A stretch of DNA of 39,016 nucleotides from positions 1 through 39,016 of the IMG/VR virus record IMGVR_UViG_3300010399_000021. One strand, written 5' to 3'. The position numbers and the translations under genes are program-made. The DNA comes from a virus. Numbering within the stretch: position 1 is the first letter of the stretch; every line of letters begins with the position of its first letter. The notes under the pieces are model-generated. The model searched no databases. It saw nothing but the letters and a program-made list of their open reading frames with translations, and was not told the DNA's origin. Below are positions 27,930 through 36,042 of the stretch, in pieces.

Positions 27930-28320
27930 ATGGCATTTTGAAGAGAAAGTATACAGACGTTGGGTTGTTCTAATGATCGGCCCTTTTGATGAGCTAATCA
28001 GTATGTTGAGGCAGGACAACTACGTTTACGTTGATGAGCTGTCAGACATGAAGGCAGCAGGCCTCAACGTGCGTCTCGACAGTGATAATAGCGACCAAAA
28101 TTGTACTATAGTGTGGATGCCGAAGTTCAGTAATAGCGTACTCGTGCACGAGCTTTCCCATTTAGTGATGAATACCTTTGATCGAGCTAATGTCCCCATT
28201 GCTTATGACAATGAAGAAGCCTTCGCGTTCTATTTGGAATATTGGTTTGCGGAGATGGGCCGGGTGTATCGACGTTACCCGAAAGGAAGAACCGCCACGC
28301 AGGCCAAAAAGGGTATGTGA
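27922..28320 (+). CDS. HExxH metallopeptidase-like protein (132 aa)
   Basis: Contains VHELSHLVMN with HELSH at residues 76-80 and a downstream Glu pair in DNEEAFAFYLEYW (98-99) that could be the third zinc ligand, the arrangement of gluzincin/ImmA-like domains. It is shorter than classical proteases. It could process a virion protein or cleave a repressor; position just before the head promoter leaves both open. Confidence 0.65.
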   Translation: MTEWHFEEKVYRRWVVLMIGPFDELISMLRQDNYVYVDELSDMKAAGLNVRLDSDNSDQNCTIVWMPKFSNSVLVHELSHLVMNTFDRANVPIAYDNEEAFAFYLEYWFAEMGRVYRRYPKGRTATQAKKGM

Positions 28321-28333
28321 AACACTAACATTG

Positions 28334-28342
28334 TGTTATAAT
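28334..28342 (+). promoter_or_regulatory. Extended -10 promoter of the head operon
   Basis: TGTTATAAT (28334-28342), no clear -35. A 6-bp spacing gives a start at A28349 (AAGACAGCC). It lacks the AACTTGGGG element of the three late-type promoters. Confidence 0.6.
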
Positions 28343-28353
28343 ACGCGCAAGAC

Positions 28354-28410
28354 AGCCACTGAAAAACAGAGTGTCGAAGTAATCTAACTTCACACCCTTA
28401 AACAGTGGCT
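28354..28410 (+). promoter_or_regulatory. Leader hairpin burying the portal start codon
   Basis: AGCCACTG (28354-28361) pairs perfectly with CAGTGGCT (28403-28410), which contains the GTG start (28405). An inner helix GTGT-C-GAAGT/ACTTC-ACAC (28371-28380 with 28387-28395) stacks within. There is no ribosome site in the open. Suggests translational control of the portal. Confidence 0.6.
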
Positions 28411-30096
28411 ATTTCTAAATCCCGACCTAGTAAGAAGAAGACCGACCAAGAGTCGGACGCTTTGAAATGGTGCCAAGAACGCTTTGACGCTTCTTGGAAT
28501 TATTCCAAAACGCAACATCAACGTTGGGAACGCAACTGGAAGTTGTACAACAACCAACGTACTCATGAATCTTACGTTGGTATTACAGATACCTTTGTTC
28601 CAATGGTTTACTCGACTGTCGAGACGTTAACCGCCGCTCTTGCAGCTGGTAGGCCCTCCACAGACTTCGCCCCACAGGATATATGGCAGTACGCAGCTGT
28701 GTATGCCATGACCGATCAGAAGCCTGACTTAAAGGCTCTGAATGCTTTATACGACTACTACTGGGATTGTGATAACTGGGACATAAAGACGATTAAGTCA
28801 GTTCGTGCCGGGTTTAACACAGGACTTATGGCCGAGTATTACTACTGGGATATCGACAAACCTAGGATTATTAACCTACCTGTGCGTGACCTTATTGTTG
28901 ACCCGAACATTACTGACCCAATGCAGCTTATTACGAACCCTAACGAGCACTTTGGTGGTCGGCGCTTCTTAGCCACAAAAGAACAACTCGAAGCCGTAAC
29001 GATTGTTGACCCTGAAACAGGTGAGCTTGTTAAGCGCTATAAGAACCTGGATAAAGTTAAACCTTTGGGTGATTCAAGTGGTGACACTGAGACAGACAAA
29101 AAGAATAAAGAAATGCTCATCGGTGCGGTGAGTGAGGAAAACAGCAAGCTCTTGGAGTGCGTCGAAATCTTCACTGGCGAACGTCAGGTCACGATGGTCA
29201 ACCGTACCATCGAAATTGAAGACAGAGAAAACATCTTCCTTACTCAGGCCAAGTTTCTAGGCGAGGCTAATCCGAAAGGTTTGATCCCTATTGGGATTGG
29301 CCGGTTTATTCCAGATGAATCACTCCTTTACGGGAAGTCGATCATCGACCCTATCGCCAAACCTCAAGAACTCCTAAACGACATGACCAATCAGTCTGTC
29401 GATGCTGTTACGGATGCTTTGAACCCGCAAAAAGAACTCGATCCTAAATACGCAAGCTGGCTACCTAAGATCACAAACGCCTTTGGGGCGGTGTATCCTT
29501 TTGTCCCTGGGTCACTCGCACCTATTAGAAAAGACACCATCCCAACGAATGCCTTTAGTGAACGCCTGAACATTAAGAACGAAATCAGGGAAACAACTGG
29601 TGCTGATCAGATTACAAAGGGTGTTACTAATGACCAACAGAACACCGCCACTGAGATTAAAGCCCAGCTTAACCAATCTGGCCAGCGCTTTGAAATCTAT
29701 GTACGAATGCTCGAAAAAGAACTGTTATACCAACGCGCAAAGATTGTCTATGGGATGATCCGTCGCTTTGTCACCTCACCCAAGAGCGTTCCGACCCTTA
29801 CACAGGATGGGCCGAAGTTCTACACATTTGACCCCGCACAGTTTAGCGATGACTACGAACCACAGGTGCGTCTAGAAGCATCTATTCAAGATGCACGCCA
29901 AAGGGAGCAGTCACAAGCCACCCGAGCATACGAATTACTCATCGCCGACCCTACTAATGACTTGTATCAGGTTAAGAAGATTCTTCTACCTAAAATTGTT
30001 GATTTAGACGAAACAGAGCTTGACAGAATTATCGGCCAAGAAGGCCAGCAGCCAATGGGTGTGCCTGCTATAGCAGCACCACAGGGGGCTATGTGA
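28405..30096 (+). CDS. Portal protein, P22-like (563 aa)
   Basis: Forms the dodecameric DNA channel and tail-joining vertex. Recognised from size, position between terminase and scaffold/capsid, and features such as YVGITDTFVPMVYSTVETLT, DYYWDCDNW, PVRDLIVDP, a central SLLYGKSIIDPIAKPQELLN, and the helical TATEIKAQLNQSGQRFEIYV followed by a Gln-rich C-terminal tail. GTG start; no ATG fits. The start lies inside a leader helix. Overlaps the next gene by TGATG. Confidence 0.85.
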   Translation: MAISKSRPSKKKTDQESDALKWCQERFDASWNYSKTQHQRWERNWKLYNNQRTHESYVGITDTFVPMVYSTVETLTAALAAGRPSTDFAPQDIWQYAAVYAMTDQKPDLKALNALYDYYWDCDNWDIKTIKSVRAGFNTGLMAEYYYWDIDKPRIINLPVRDLIVDPNITDPMQLITNPNEHFGGRRFLATKEQLEAVTIVDPETGELVKRYKNLDKVKPLGDSSGDTETDKKNKEMLIGAVSEENSKLLECVEIFTGERQVTMVNRTIEIEDRENIFLTQAKFLGEANPKGLIPIGIGRFIPDESLLYGKSIIDPIAKPQELLNDMTNQSVDAVTDALNPQKELDPKYASWLPKITNAFGAVYPFVPGSLAPIRKDTIPTNAFSERLNIKNEIRETTGADQITKGVTNDQQNTATEIKAQLNQSGQRFEIYVRMLEKELLYQRAKIVYGMIRRFVTSPKSVPTLTQDGPKFYTFDPAQFSDDYEPQVRLEASIQDARQREQSQATRAYELLIADPTNDLYQVKKILLPKIVDLDETELDRIIGQEGQQPMGVPAIAAPQGAM

Positions 30097-30353
30097 TGGA
30101 TGAAGTTAAAGAATTCGCAATCCAGAAAAAGGCTTTCCTCGAATCTGAGTTTGGACAGAAGGCCGCTGAAGCGATTAACGCCTTATATAGCCAGCACCAC
30201 CAGAAAGCCGAAGACATCACCTTAGAACCTTGGCGGAAGGCGTCCCACTGCGACCGTGCCGCAGCGATTAACGAAGTTATAAGTTTCTTCACCACTGATG
30301 TTGCCCTACTCGAGGCTGGTTACTTTGACAAAAAGGAGGGGAGCCAGAAGTAA
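30096..30353 (+). CDS. Small helical protein after the portal (85 aa)
   Basis: Coupled to the portal stop (TGATG); GTG 30093 is in frame too. Helical, e.g. LESEFGQKAAEAINALYSQH and SHCDRAAAINEVISFFTTDV. Similar short genes sit between portal and scaffold in other phages. Function unknown. Confidence 0.6.
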   Translation: MDEVKEFAIQKKAFLESEFGQKAAEAINALYSQHHQKAEDITLEPWRKASHCDRAAAINEVISFFTTDVALLEAGYFDKKEGSQK

Positions 30354-30533
30354 TCACTCGCTGTTAGCCGTCAGGGGACATTATTGTCCGCCCGCCTGAC
30401 GGCTCGCAAGGGGTGATTACCCTAAGTCAATCCACACATACAGCGCGCAGGATCTAACTTTAAAAGGTTTATTCCTAGGAAACAGAAAGTTTCCCACCAA
30501 CCCCAAAGGTGTGCGCTGTATATGCGGGCGGAC
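30350..30533 (+). ncRNA. Highly structured leader/intercistronic RNA before the scaffold gene
   Basis: Nested helices: GTAATCAC/GTGATTAC (30350-30357, 30413-30420), AGCCGTCAGG/CCTGACGGCT (30366-30375, 30395-30404) and GGACA/TGTCC. A second domain has ATACAGCGC/GCGCTGTAT (30438-30446, 30513-30521) with GGAAAC/GTTTCC inside. GTCCGCCCGC (30386-30395) is also complementary to GCGGGCGGAC (30524-30533), giving mutually exclusive folds across about 180 nt. Confidence 0.65.
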
Positions 30534-30550
30534 TTAACAAAGGAGTGTTC

Positions 30551-31219
30551 ATGGAAGAACCAACCACAACTCCCCCTGCTGTAGACGAGGGCGCGCAAGC
30601 ACAACCCGACGAACAGGTAACAGAGGTAGCGGAAGATCAACCAGACGCCGCAAAGTCTGAGTTACCTAAGCCGTCACAAGACGACAACTTAGAGTGGCTA
30701 AAAAACAAGGGTATCGACCCAACAAGCCCAGAGGCAATTACAGCAGTAGCTGATAAATGGCGAACGGCGGAAAGGGAGATGCACAAGAAGACTGAGGAAT
30801 CAAAACTTAACAAAACCATCACGGCAGAGAACCAGCAAGTTATCGCGGATGCTTCGGCACAAGGCGCTAACTCAGCAGACATTGCACTGGCACGCATTGC
30901 AGCAATGGAAGTTCAAAGCTCAGTAGATAGGTTTTTCTCAAGTAACCCAGATGCAAAACAGCAAGAAGAAGCGATGGTGAAGATCATCTCTGAACGACCA
31001 GCTGTGGGTCAAATGGTGCGCTCGGGAGCGTTAGGTATTGATGACTTATATGCAATGACAGTCGGAAAGAATATCGACAGCGTCAAAGCACAAGGCGGAC
31101 AACAAGCACTCCAGCAACTTGCTAATAAACAAACAGCAGCAGCAGTTCCTGGAGCCGCAACAACAAGCGCAGTCGCCCCTAAAAAAGGCGATCCAATCCT
31201 CGATCTCTGGGCTGATTAA
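30551..31219 (+). CDS. Scaffolding protein (222 aa)
   Basis: AAGGAG lies 7 nt before ATG 30551. Acidic Pro/Gln/Glu-rich N-terminus, long helical middle (NKTITAENQQVIADASAQGA, DIALARIAAMEVQSSVDRFF) and an Ala/Gln-rich end (AQGGQQALQQLANKQTAAAV). This composition and the slot directly before the capsid gene are typical of assembly scaffolds, which fill the procapsid and leave. No protease fused. Confidence 0.75.
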   Translation: MEEPTTTPPAVDEGAQAQPDEQVTEVAEDQPDAAKSELPKPSQDDNLEWLKNKGIDPTSPEAITAVADKWRTAEREMHKKTEESKLNKTITAENQQVIADASAQGANSADIALARIAAMEVQSSVDRFFSSNPDAKQQEEAMVKIISERPAVGQMVRSGALGIDDLYAMTVGKNIDSVKAQGGQQALQQLANKQTAAAVPGAATTSAVAPKKGDPILDLWAD

Positions 31220-31235
31220 TAAAGGAATCTAACCC

Positions 31236-32072
31236 ATGGCTCAAAACTATGCAGCCTCCCACCTTGCTGTAATCGACGAACGGTTTTACACCGAATCGGT
31301 TACCAAGGAAATCATCAACAACAGCGACGTTCGCGTCGAATTTAATGGTAAGAACTCAGTAACCATCTACTCGGTAGATGTTGTAGCTGAAGTTGACTAC
31401 GTACGCAGCGGTGATAACCGTTTTGGTGCGTTGGTTGAACTTGGCACTGGTGAACAAACATTCACTCTTAGCCAGGACAAATCGTTCACCTTCTCTGTAG
31501 ACCGTGGTAACCTCGAAGACTCAATGATGGTTCAGGAAGCCAACAAAGCTGTCAAACGACAGGTGCGTGAAGTTTCTATTCCTAACACTGACGTATACCG
31601 TCTTGGCGTTCTCGAAGCCTACGCAGTCGCCAACTCACAGACCGCTACAAGCGCGTTAGCCTACACTGACGCCTACGCCAAATTCTTGGTGCAGGTGGCA
31701 GCTTTGGTTGACGCAGAAGTCGGCCGTGAGGACATCGTATGTTACCTCAGTGCAACAAACTATAACTTACTGAAGCGCGACCCTGAGTTCCGCCGCGATT
31801 GTGACACAAGTTACGCAGACGCTAAGAGCGGTGTACTCGGTCGTGTTGACGGCGTGACTCTTAAAGAAGTTCCTAGCTCATACCTTGCGGCCACTACTGG
31901 CTACTTGATGGTCAGCAAAAAGGTTCTTGTTTCGCCTACTAAGTTCAATATGGTTCGTGTTCTTACCGAACAACGCGGTATTGATGGTGCCGTTGCAGAA
32001 GGCCGTCGTTACTACGATGCCTTCATCCCTACTAACAAGGGTGTTGCAATCCGCCTCCACAAGACCTCGTAG
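31236..32072 (+). CDS. Major capsid protein, HK97-fold type (278 aa)
   Basis: Identified from position after scaffold and characteristic segments: FNGKNSVTIYSVDVVAEVDY (E-loop region), QTFTLSQDKSFTFSVDRGNL, then a spine helix/A-domain with YTDAYAKFLVQVAALVDAEV, IVCYLSATNYNLLKRDPEF and GVTLKEVPSSYL, ending in a strand RRYYDAFIPTNKGVAIRLHK. Many small non-cleaved capsid proteins of tailed phages look like this. Good AAGGAA ribosome site. High expression expected. Confidence 0.85.
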   Translation: MAQNYAASHLAVIDERFYTESVTKEIINNSDVRVEFNGKNSVTIYSVDVVAEVDYVRSGDNRFGALVELGTGEQTFTLSQDKSFTFSVDRGNLEDSMMVQEANKAVKRQVREVSIPNTDVYRLGVLEAYAVANSQTATSALAYTDAYAKFLVQVAALVDAEVGREDIVCYLSATNYNLLKRDPEFRRDCDTSYADAKSGVLGRVDGVTLKEVPSSYLAATTGYLMVSKKVLVSPTKFNMVRVLTEQRGIDGAVAEGRRYYDAFIPTNKGVAIRLHKTS

Positions 32073-32086
32073 AAAAGGATTTTCAG

Positions 32087-32545
32087 ATGGAAAACAAACT
32101 ACCTAAAGGCATCTCACAAGAAGTTTCGGACAAGTTCAACAAGCCTGGCCTCTACCGCCATCCAGAAACTGGTGCAGAAATCTCTACCTACCCAGGTAAA
32201 AGGGCTGTGGCCCAGGCCGACGCTTACGTACGACTTGGGTTCAAACGTGTCGGTGATGGATACACTTTGGCCGAGATCAAAGAACGTGCTGACGCACAGC
32301 TTGCTAAGCAAAAGGCCGAAGACGCTCCTGCATTAACAGCTACCGAAGCAAAGCAGCAAGTGTCTGAGAGTGAAGTTGTTGCCGAGCTCAAGAGGCAGTT
32401 GAAACTTGAGCGCACTGCACGTACCCGCGCCGAAAACAAGAACGCTAAGGGCGCTGAACCTGACGAAGCAAAGCCTACGGAAGAAGAAAACAACAAAGAG
32501 GGTGAAGCGCCTGCTGAACCTGTTAACGAGAAAGAAGACAAATAA
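32087..32545 (+). CDS. Head-associated protein with charged tail (152 aa)
   Basis: N-terminal LPKGISQEVSDKFNKPGLYR and LGFKRVGDGYTLAEIKERAD, then a helix and a strongly acidic/Lys-rich C-terminal tail. TAATG-coupled to the next gene. Such genes following the capsid often encode minor head proteins; no motif seen. Confidence 0.6.
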   Translation: MENKLPKGISQEVSDKFNKPGLYRHPETGAEISTYPGKRAVAQADAYVRLGFKRVGDGYTLAEIKERADAQLAKQKAEDAPALTATEAKQQVSESEVVAELKRQLKLERTARTRAENKNAKGAEPDEAKPTEEENNKEGEAPAEPVNEKEDK

Positions 32546-32973
32546 TGGCTAACCCAGCAAACACAACCGCTTACATCGGTAACGACGGCAAACTGTGGGT
32601 GGATGTAACAGAGGCTAAGACCCTTGCCGCCGCCGACAGCGGTTATGTGCAGAACGCAATCGCTGCTGTAACGTTTACCGGCCCAGCAGCCGCAACTACA
32701 GGGTTTTTTGACATCCGCAACGGTGGCGCTGCTATCAGCGCTAATGGCCCAGACGGAGCCCGTGATGACGGTATGGCGATCGCATTTGATCCAGCCAGCG
32801 CTGACACCGTAATCGGTCTTAACGTTGCAGACGGCACAACCGCAGATGGTAAGAAGCTGACTAACACCGCTGCTACGGCGCGGATTGGCGACAGACTCAA
32901 GGTCATGTATACCGCCAACGCTAACGGCCCGGTTGTTGTCGAGACATCAGGCATCTGGGCTCGGGAAGCCTAG
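32545..32973 (+). CDS. Decoration/head-fibre-like protein (142 aa)
   Basis: Ala/Thr/Gly-rich, strongly beta (TTAYIGNDGKLWVDVTEAKT, GFFDIRNGGAAISANGPDGA, IGDRLKVMYTANANGPVVVE). This layout matches capsid decoration or head-fibre proteins placed after the capsid gene. A GC-rich hairpin follows the stop. Confidence 0.65.
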   Translation: MANPANTTAYIGNDGKLWVDVTEAKTLAAADSGYVQNAIAAVTFTGPAAATTGFFDIRNGGAAISANGPDGARDDGMAIAFDPASADTVIGLNVADGTTADGKKLTNTAATARIGDRLKVMYTANANGPVVVETSGIWAREA

Positions 32974-32984
32974 GTAAAACACAT

Positions 32985-33048
32985 TGGGCGGCCAAGCCCA
33001 CATATAGCGTAGTTGAAATACACCAGAACGCTACGGGAAGGCCGCCCA
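32985..33048 (+). other. Intergenic hairpin TGGGCGGCC/GGCCGCCCA
   Basis: 9-bp perfect GC stem (32985-32993 with 33040-33048) enclosing a TAGCGT/ACGCTA helix. No T-run, so probably an mRNA processing or stability element limiting readthrough from the very abundant capsid transcript. Confidence 0.55.
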
Positions 33049-33111
33049 CCAAGCACATTAACAATCTATACCCCTTATTCGCGGCCAAGTTTAGTTTAGA
33101 GGAGTCTAGTC

Positions 33112-33543
33112 ATGAACATAATCAAAACATCTGTGAACCCAGAGAAGTTTGATCGATATTACTTCCCGGTTAACGTTAATCAAGTCGAAGACCTTTTAGG
33201 TAAAACGTTAACCCAGCTCGAAGTAATGAACCTACGCAACGAGAAAGCTACTAAGGACGTGTTCCGCCAGCTCATATGGAGTTGGTACAACAACGTACAA
33301 GAGAACAGTCTCACCTCCTACCAACAGTGCATTGCTCCAATCTTCGATTTCTCAGACCATGGCGAAGTTTTGGAGAAGGGCCCGCAAACAAACCGTTGGG
33401 AGAGAATCTGCCCCAACCGCTGTGACGGCAATACTGACTGCTCAGAATGCCCTCCACGCGGTGAGGACAAGAACATCATTCTAGATAAAGACGAACAGCA
33501 GGTTGCAACACTAGAAGATATGCAACCTAGCAACAATAAGTAA
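33112..33543 (+). CDS. Unknown head/tail-region protein with C-terminal Cys cluster (143 aa)
   Basis: GAGG upstream. N-terminus helical (VEDLLGKTLTQLEVMNLRNE), then IWSWYNNVQENSLTSYQQCI and a compact CPNRCDGNTDCSECPP, a cysteine-rich knot that may bind zinc. A small TAACCGC/GCGGTTA hairpin lies after the stop (about 33544-33563). Role unknown. Confidence 0.6.
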   Translation: MNIIKTSVNPEKFDRYYFPVNVNQVEDLLGKTLTQLEVMNLRNEKATKDVFRQLIWSWYNNVQENSLTSYQQCIAPIFDFSDHGEVLEKGPQTNRWERICPNRCDGNTDCSECPPRGEDKNIILDKDEQQVATLEDMQPSNNK

Positions 33544-33639
33544 TTAACCGCTTGGCCGCGGTTACAGGGGTATAGAAACATGGCCTAGTTCACGGAGACG
33601 ACCAATTCCTTCGTGGGTTAGTCCAAGTAAAGGATAATC

Positions 33640-35301
33640 ATGAGCAGCTACACACGCGGCGAAATAGAAGAAATTGCCGCCGGCATCTACTCTCCAGAAG
33701 TTAAGACGACAACCTTTGACGGTACTGGTAACAACGGTAAGGTTTCTACTGCCGCAGCCCTTACTACCGCCCTTACTGGTACGAACAACGACATTGTTTA
33801 CACAGCTGATACAGCCGGACTTGCTGGTAACAACATTACTATTGAATATAGCTCCACAAACCTACAGCCAGGCCAGTCCGCAGCCGTAGCGCACACCAGT
33901 GGTACTGCTATAGTAGTAGATTTAAAGACGAGTGCAGGGGTTAAGGCCACAGCAACCCTTACTTCATCGGGTGTTTTCCAAAACACTGAAACGGTAACCA
34001 TCGGCACGACTGTTTATACATTTGTTACGGCCCTTTCCACTGGCCCGACTGTGGCTTACGAAGTACTCATTGGTGCTTCTGCCGCCGCTTCACTGGACAA
34101 CCTTAAATCTGCTGTAAACGCAACTGCCGGAGTCGGTACGACTTACTCGACCGGTACGGCAATCCACCCAACGGTAACAGCTACAACAAACGCAGACACA
34201 ACACAGGTTTTTGAAGCTAAAACACTCGGTACTGCTGGTAACTTAATCGCAACAACCGAAACCGCAGCTAATAACGCCTTCGGGGGTCTTACAATGGCTG
34301 GTGGTGAGGATGTTAACCAAGTTTTGTCTACTGGTGATGAAGTGAAGACGGCCATCGAAGCCGACACTGCCACAGCTGCCCTAGTGAATGTGGCTGACGC
34401 TGGAGCCAACGATGGTTCTGGTGTAGTCACTACAATGGCTGCAACCAGTCTTACAGGTGGTTCAGACGGGACAGTAACGCTCTTTACTGCCGAAGACGAC
34501 GGGCTTGTAGCAATCCTAGGTGATTGTACGGTTGACCTCACAGGCGCAACCGCTACGTTAGAAGTCGGTGTCACAGGTAACACAGCCGTCTTAATCCCGC
34601 AGACTACAGCAACCACATTAGACGTTAATGAACGCATCGACCGAAGCGGTGTACTCGCCACTACTGTAGCCCCGAATGTCACGCCGTTCTTCCCAGTACG
34701 TGCGGGTGATGTTATCAAGCTCACCGTGGGTACGGCGACCATTACCGCCGGTACGGTAGACTGGCAGCTGTTCTACAAGGGGTTTGACAACGTATCTGGT
34801 GGAACGGGGTCGAGCGCGGGTCAGGTTCAGGGCACAGCAGCGGACAATGCAGCAGCTGTGGGCAATCCAATAAAGGTTGGTGGGCGATACGAATCCGGAA
34901 CCGACACTTATGCTGACGGTGACATCGGTGACCTTCACATCGACGCGAATGGCAACTTGAAGGTTATTAACGCTGGACTCCAGGCGGGTGAAGACCTAGC
35001 GAATGACGTCCAGAAGGTAGAGCAACGTTTCTCATATTTGCGCTTTACTGGCGATGGCGCGGTTAAGTCGGGCGCCGGCTTCTTACACAACCTTACCTTC
35101 TCGGCTACAGGCTCCGTCACGTCCGGTGTTGTAACCGTGTATGACAACACTGCCGAGAGCGGTACCGTAATTTGGAGCGGTGTAATACAGACCGGGATTA
35201 ACCCATTCACGATCACCTTAGATGCACAATTTACGACCGGTTGCTACGTTGGCTACGACGGCACAATCGCAAACGTGGCAGTAACAGCCAGCTACAGGTA
35301 G
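33640..35301 (+). CDS. Long beta-rich virion fibre/structural protein (553 aa)
   Basis: Ala/Thr/Gly-rich with repeated domains. The block TIGTTVYTFVTALSTGPTVA, then ASLDNLKSAVNATAGVGTTY and ATTNADTTQVFEAKTLGTAG is a recurrent phage structural module; a C-terminal jelly-roll-like part (FLHNLTFSATGSVTSGVVTV, TFTLDAQ-like strands) follows. It could be a head fibre or a tail-sheathing fibre. AAAGGA ribosome site. Not cleaved, no enzyme motif. Confidence 0.7.
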   Translation: MSSYTRGEIEEIAAGIYSPEVKTTTFDGTGNNGKVSTAAALTTALTGTNNDIVYTADTAGLAGNNITIEYSSTNLQPGQSAAVAHTSGTAIVVDLKTSAGVKATATLTSSGVFQNTETVTIGTTVYTFVTALSTGPTVAYEVLIGASAAASLDNLKSAVNATAGVGTTYSTGTAIHPTVTATTNADTTQVFEAKTLGTAGNLIATTETAANNAFGGLTMAGGEDVNQVLSTGDEVKTAIEADTATAALVNVADAGANDGSGVVTTMAATSLTGGSDGTVTLFTAEDDGLVAILGDCTVDLTGATATLEVGVTGNTAVLIPQTTATTLDVNERIDRSGVLATTVAPNVTPFFPVRAGDVIKLTVGTATITAGTVDWQLFYKGFDNVSGGTGSSAGQVQGTAADNAAAVGNPIKVGGRYESGTDTYADGDIGDLHIDANGNLKVINAGLQAGEDLANDVQKVEQRFSYLRFTGDGAVKSGAGFLHNLTFSATGSVTSGVVTVYDNTAESGTVIWSGVIQTGINPFTITLDAQFTTGCYVGYDGTIANVAVTASYR

Positions 35302-35307
35302 GCCGTC

Positions 35308-36042
35308 ATGCCACGTACCATCGCGGGCTCCCGCCGCCTAATACGCAACTTCAATAGCGCGCTTACGTTCACCGCAGGCGCCACATTTGGTCAGATCACG
35401 ACCAACTCGACTCTCAATACTCTTGGGAACGGGACGAACTTTTGGCTGTACGTCGAGTTTAGGGCGCGTCGTAATACTACTGGGGCCAACTTCCGTATTG
35501 TTGGCAAGAATGACTCTGGAGTTGCGAAGTACCCTTTCGCTGTGAGGATTTTAGGCACCGGCCTACTGGAAACGATCATGTACAACGGGAGTGGTGGCGC
35601 TGCCCGCCTCTCTAATAATCGTGTCGATGACGGCAACTGGCATCGTCACTTGGCTCTGTTCACGCAGACGTCGAGCACAATGACGACCTATCTCGATGGT
35701 GTTGTCAACGGTAGCGTCTCAGGCAACAATTCTATACTTGGCACAGATCAGTCAAACACTGGCGACATCTTTATCGGCCGACGCAACGGTGAGTCGCCAT
35801 TAATGCCGGGGTCAGTACAGACGCTTGCCATTGGCCAGGGCTCGCCTAGCGCAGCGGAGATTGCAAACCTGAACTTCAACGGCGTTATGCCTCCAACAAG
35901 CACAATCCTGGTGAACATCAGGCACGATAACGGCAGTGGGAACACGGCCACCGATTTAAGTGGCGATGGTAACAACGCGGCCCTCACCAGCCCTGTGTGG
36001 ACGACAGATTCATTCGGTAAATCTCGGACTCTGCGGCCATGA
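35308..36042 (+). CDS. LamG/concanavalin-A-like receptor-binding protein (244 aa)
   Basis: The central part follows Laminin-G-like order: FWLYVEFRARRN, GTGLLETIMYNG, DDGNWHRHLALFTQTSSTMT, TYLDGVVNGSVSG, IFIGRRNGES and an ending helix SAAEIANLNFNG. Phages use such lectin-like jelly rolls for glycan binding. ATGA-coupled to the SGNH hydrolase, so binding and deacetylation may act together. Confidence 0.75.
   Translation: MPRTIAGSRRLIRNFNSALTFTAGATFGQITTNSTLNTLGNGTNFWLYVEFRARRNTTGANFRIVGKNDSGVAKYPFAVRILGTGLLETIMYNGSGGAARLSNNRVDDGNWHRHLALFTQTSSTMTTYLDGVVNGSVSGNNSILGTDQSNTGDIFIGRRNGESPLMPGSVQTLAIGQGSPSAAEIANLNFNGVMPPTSTILVNIRHDNGSGNTATDLSGDGNNAALTSPVWTTDSFGKSRTLRP

Noticed and set aside
34143-34742. 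199-aa minus-strand frame and other frames opposite the fibre gene
   Set aside because: Low-complexity Val/Ser/Ala sequence mirrored from the Thr/Ala-rich fibre protein; no ribosome site.
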